A stretch of DNA of 25,170 nucleotides from contig CAKPIA010000014.1 of the NCBI GenBank assembly GCA_934162205.1, forward strand, positions 1 to 25,170. Direction: 5' to 3'. Of the stretch, positions 23,563-25,170 are shown piece after piece (positions within the stretch are counted from its first letter, which is position 1; each line of letters begins with the position of its first letter). A model generated the notes under the pieces. That model was not told where the DNA came from, searched no databases, and saw only the letters and a program-made list of their open reading frames with translations. This stretch comes from an uncultured Clostridia bacterium (GTDB lineage: Bacteria > Bacillota > Clostridia > TANB77 > CAG-508). A program made the position numbers and the translations under genes.

Positions 23563-24288
23563 ATGAAATTTGATGTTTTGACTCTTTTTCCAGAAATGTT
23601 TGCACCTGTAAAGGAAAGCATTTTAGGAAGAGCACAAGAGAAAGAACTAATAGATATTAATTTAATAAATATTAGAGATTTTTCAAAAGATAAACACAAA
23701 AAAGTAGATGATACTCCATATGGTGGCGGAGCAGGTATGGTAATAAGACCTGATGTAGTTTTGGATAGTTACAATTCTATAAAAGAAAATGAAAATGCCA
23801 AAGTTATATATATGTCGCCACAAGGAAAAGTTTTAAACCAACAAATGGTAGAAAATTTAAGCAAAGAACAACATTTAATAATTTTATGTGGACATTATGA
23901 GGGAATTGATCAAAGAGCAATTGATAAAATTGTTGATGAGGAAATTTCAATAGGTGATTATGTATTAACAGGTGGAGAGATTCCTGCAATGGTACTTATA
24001 GATTCTGTAAGTAGATATATTGATGGAATTATAAATAAAGAATCAATTGAAGAAGAATCTTTTTCTAATGGATTACTTGAATATCCACAATATACAAGAC
24101 CAGAAATTTTTGAAAATGAAAAAGTTCCAGATGTATTAATTTCGGGACATCATAAAAATATTGAAGATTGGCGAAAATATCAATCTTTAAAAAATACTTT
24201 TCTAAAAAGACCAGAACTTTTGGAAAAAATAGAATTGTCTGAAGAAGATAAGGCAATATTAAATAAAATCAAAAATGAAGTGCTTTAA
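23563..24288 (+). CDS. trmD: tRNA (guanine-37-N1)-methyltransferase
   Basis: The 241-residue SPOUT enzyme methylates G37 of tRNAs reading CNN/CGG-type codons with S-adenosylmethionine, preventing +1 frameshifting. It opens with KFDVLTLFPEMF. The trefoil-knot motifs LCGHYEG at 108-114 and GDYVLTGGE from residue 131 are intact, as is DDTPYGGGAGMV. I choose ATG 23563: GGAGG lies five bases upstream and the family begins MKFDVLT. An ATG at 23551 only adds MEEK and coincides with the ribosome site. Confidence 0.96.
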   Translation: MKFDVLTLFPEMFAPVKESILGRAQEKELIDINLINIRDFSKDKHKKVDDTPYGGGAGMVIRPDVVLDSYNSIKENENAKVIYMSPQGKVLNQQMVENLSKEQHLIILCGHYEGIDQRAIDKIVDEEISIGDYVLTGGEIPAMVLIDSVSRYIDGIINKESIEEESFSNGLLEYPQYTRPEIFENEKVPDVLISGHHKNIEDWRKYQSLKNTFLKRPELLEKIELSEEDKAILNKIKNEVL

Positions 24289-24328
24289 GTAGCACCGCTC
24301 AATAATAAAAGAAGGAGGATATTCTAAA

Positions 24329-24853
24329 ATGGATATAATAAAATCTATTGAACATGAACAACTAAAAAATAAAATACCAGAATTAAAAGTTGGTAATACT
24401 GTTAAAGTTCATGTAAGAATAAAAGAAGGAAACAAAGAAAGAATTCAAGTATTTGAAGGAATTATAATTAAAAAACAAGGTGGAGGATTAAACGAAACAT
24501 TTACTGTAAGAAAAACATCTTATGGTGTTGGTGTTGAAAAAACATTCTTAATTCACTCACCATTAGTAGAAAAAGTAGAATTAGTAAGAGTTGGTAAAGC
24601 TAGAAGAGCTAAATTATACTATCTAAGAGACAGAGTTGGTAAAGCTGCTAAAACTAAAGAATTAGTAGGAGCAAGAATTGAAAACAAAGAAATAGTTGTT
24701 AAAGAAGATTTAGTAGAAGAACCAGTTGAAGAAGTTGCTGAAACAGTTGAAACACCAGCTACAGAAGAAGTTATAGCACCAGTAGAAGAAGCAAAAGCTG
24801 AAGAAACAACAAAAGTTGAAGAAAAAAAAGAAGAAGCTAAAGATGCTGAATAA
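24329..24853 (+). CDS. rplS: 50S ribosomal protein L19 with acidic C-terminal extension
   Basis: Residues 1-110 are a complete L19 (VGNTVKVHVRIKEGNKERIQ, FEGIIIKKQGGG, the SPLVEKVELVRVGKARRAKLYYLRDR region), a protein at the 30S-50S interface. The usual length is 110-125, but this frame continues to 174. The extension (111-174) is Glu/Ala/Val-rich: 19 of residues 121-174 are glutamate, with a net charge near -15, and no recognisable domain. AAGGAGG precedes ATG 24329. It is the last gene of the operon and ends at a terminator. Confidence 0.95.
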   Translation: MDIIKSIEHEQLKNKIPELKVGNTVKVHVRIKEGNKERIQVFEGIIIKKQGGGLNETFTVRKTSYGVGVEKTFLIHSPLVEKVELVRVGKARRAKLYYLRDRVGKAAKTKELVGARIENKEIVVKEDLVEEPVEEVAETVETPATEEVIAPVEEAKAEETTKVEEKKEEAKDAE

Positions 24854-24860
24854 TTTAAAG

Positions 24861-24894
24861 AAGAAGTTCAAAAATAAATTTGAGCTTCTTTTTT
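24861..24894 (+). terminator. Rho-independent terminator after rplS
   Basis: AAGAAGTTCA (24861-24870) pairs with TGAGCTTCTT (24881-24890; one G-T pair), the stem can extend by two A-T pairs, and T's follow to 24894. It ends the ylxM-rplS operon. Confidence 0.87.
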
Positions 24895-25170
24895 GGTTAA
24901 TATGTCAGGGATAATATAAAACTAGATGTATTTATTATGCTAAATTATGGTCTTATGATATAAAATAAAATTGCTAATTTTTTAAAATAATATTTTACTA
25001 TTAGCAAATTAATAAATATAGTTTTTAAATAGAAGATTGAGAAATATGAAAAGTAATATTGACAAATATAATTTGTAATAATATGTCAATCGGTGTCAAT
25101 CGGGACGTAGATTTTTGACAACCTAAATAATTATTTATTATTATATAGTCAATTGTTGCAACTAAGGTTA
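24895..25170. other. Gene-free A/T-rich region at the window end
   Basis: I see no credible coding frame between the rplS terminator and the end of the window. It holds an inverted repeat ATTGACA (25058-25064) / TGTCAAT (25084-25090) and REP-like copy 2. A following gene probably lies beyond the edge. Confidence 0.6.
25094..25122. repeat. REP-like palindromic repeat, copy 2
   Basis: This is identical over 29 bases to copy 1 at 20500-20528. The arms TGTCAA and TTGACA are conserved. The outer pairs differ from copy 1, because this copy is preceded by GG rather than GGT. An additional partial unit TGTCAATCGG (25084-25093) sits directly before it, giving a tandem of the left arm. Confidence 0.85.

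Noticed and set aside
25059..25087. Promoter with TTGACA at 25059 near the window end
   Set aside because: No acceptable -10 lies at 16-18 bases, and the TTGACA is part of an inverted repeat with TGTCAAT.
20498..25122. ylxM-rplS operon as a composite mobile element bounded by the two repeats
   Set aside because: The genes are core housekeeping genes in their standard order, the repeats are direct and short, and there is no transposase. The bracketing is most likely chance.

Overview
The window comes from an A+T-rich, low-GC Firmicutes chromosome, most likely an uncultured Clostridia/Eubacteriales-type gut bacterium. This rests on the strong A/T bias at third codon positions, a Phe-type T-box leader, TTGACA/TATAAT-type promoters, Firmicutes gene orders (ylxM-ffh-rpsP-khpA-rimM-trmD-rplS and fabD-fabG-fabF-accB-fabZ-accCDA), and families such as DUF1848, CmpB-type and DUF6512-type proteins that are common in Clostridia. 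No species can be named from the sequence alone.

Layout. 1-420 is the end of a ribosomal RNA operon: the 23S 3' tail, an apparently separate promoter, 5S rRNA, tRNA-Asn(GTT) and a strong terminator. Directly against that terminator lies a 5'-truncated DUF1848 gene (427-744). From 971 to 10862 runs an 11-gene type II fatty-acid synthesis operon: acyl-CoA synthetase, biotin ligase, fabD, fabG, fabF, accB, fabZ, accC, accD, accA, fabI. It supplies malonyl-CoA (biotin ligase plus AccABCD), loads it on ACP (FabD) and runs elongation (FabF, FabG, FabZ, FabI). fabH and acpP are absent. A perfect 22-bp palindrome lies upstream as a candidate operator. fabG is interrupted by a +1 frameshift near its 5' end.

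10936-12460 holds a CmpB-family membrane protein and a calcineurin-like phosphoesterase. 12642-14612 encodes an exported vWA-domain protein behind a perfect consensus promoter; it ends at LPKTG-Y without a membrane anchor. 14635-14930 is a promoter plus T-box riboswitch controlling pheS-pheT (15096-18527), with three extra inverted repeats between the T-box terminator and pheS. A convergent DUF6512-like membrane gene follows on the minus strand, then prs and a GIY-YIG protein.

From 20756 to 24853 is the signal-recognition/ribosome-maturation operon ylxM-ffh-rpsP-khpA-rimM-trmD-rplS, whose L19 carries a long acidic C-terminal extension. Two identical 29-bp palindromic repeats (20500 and 25094) flank this last operon.

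Most of the window is housekeeping DNA. I do not see a convincing new defence, mobile or biosynthetic system. The observations most worth a second look are the fabG frameshift, the sorting-signal truncation with an in-frame remnant tail, the palindrome at the fab operon head, the 23S/5S internal promoter, the REP-like repeats and the post-T-box stem-loops.
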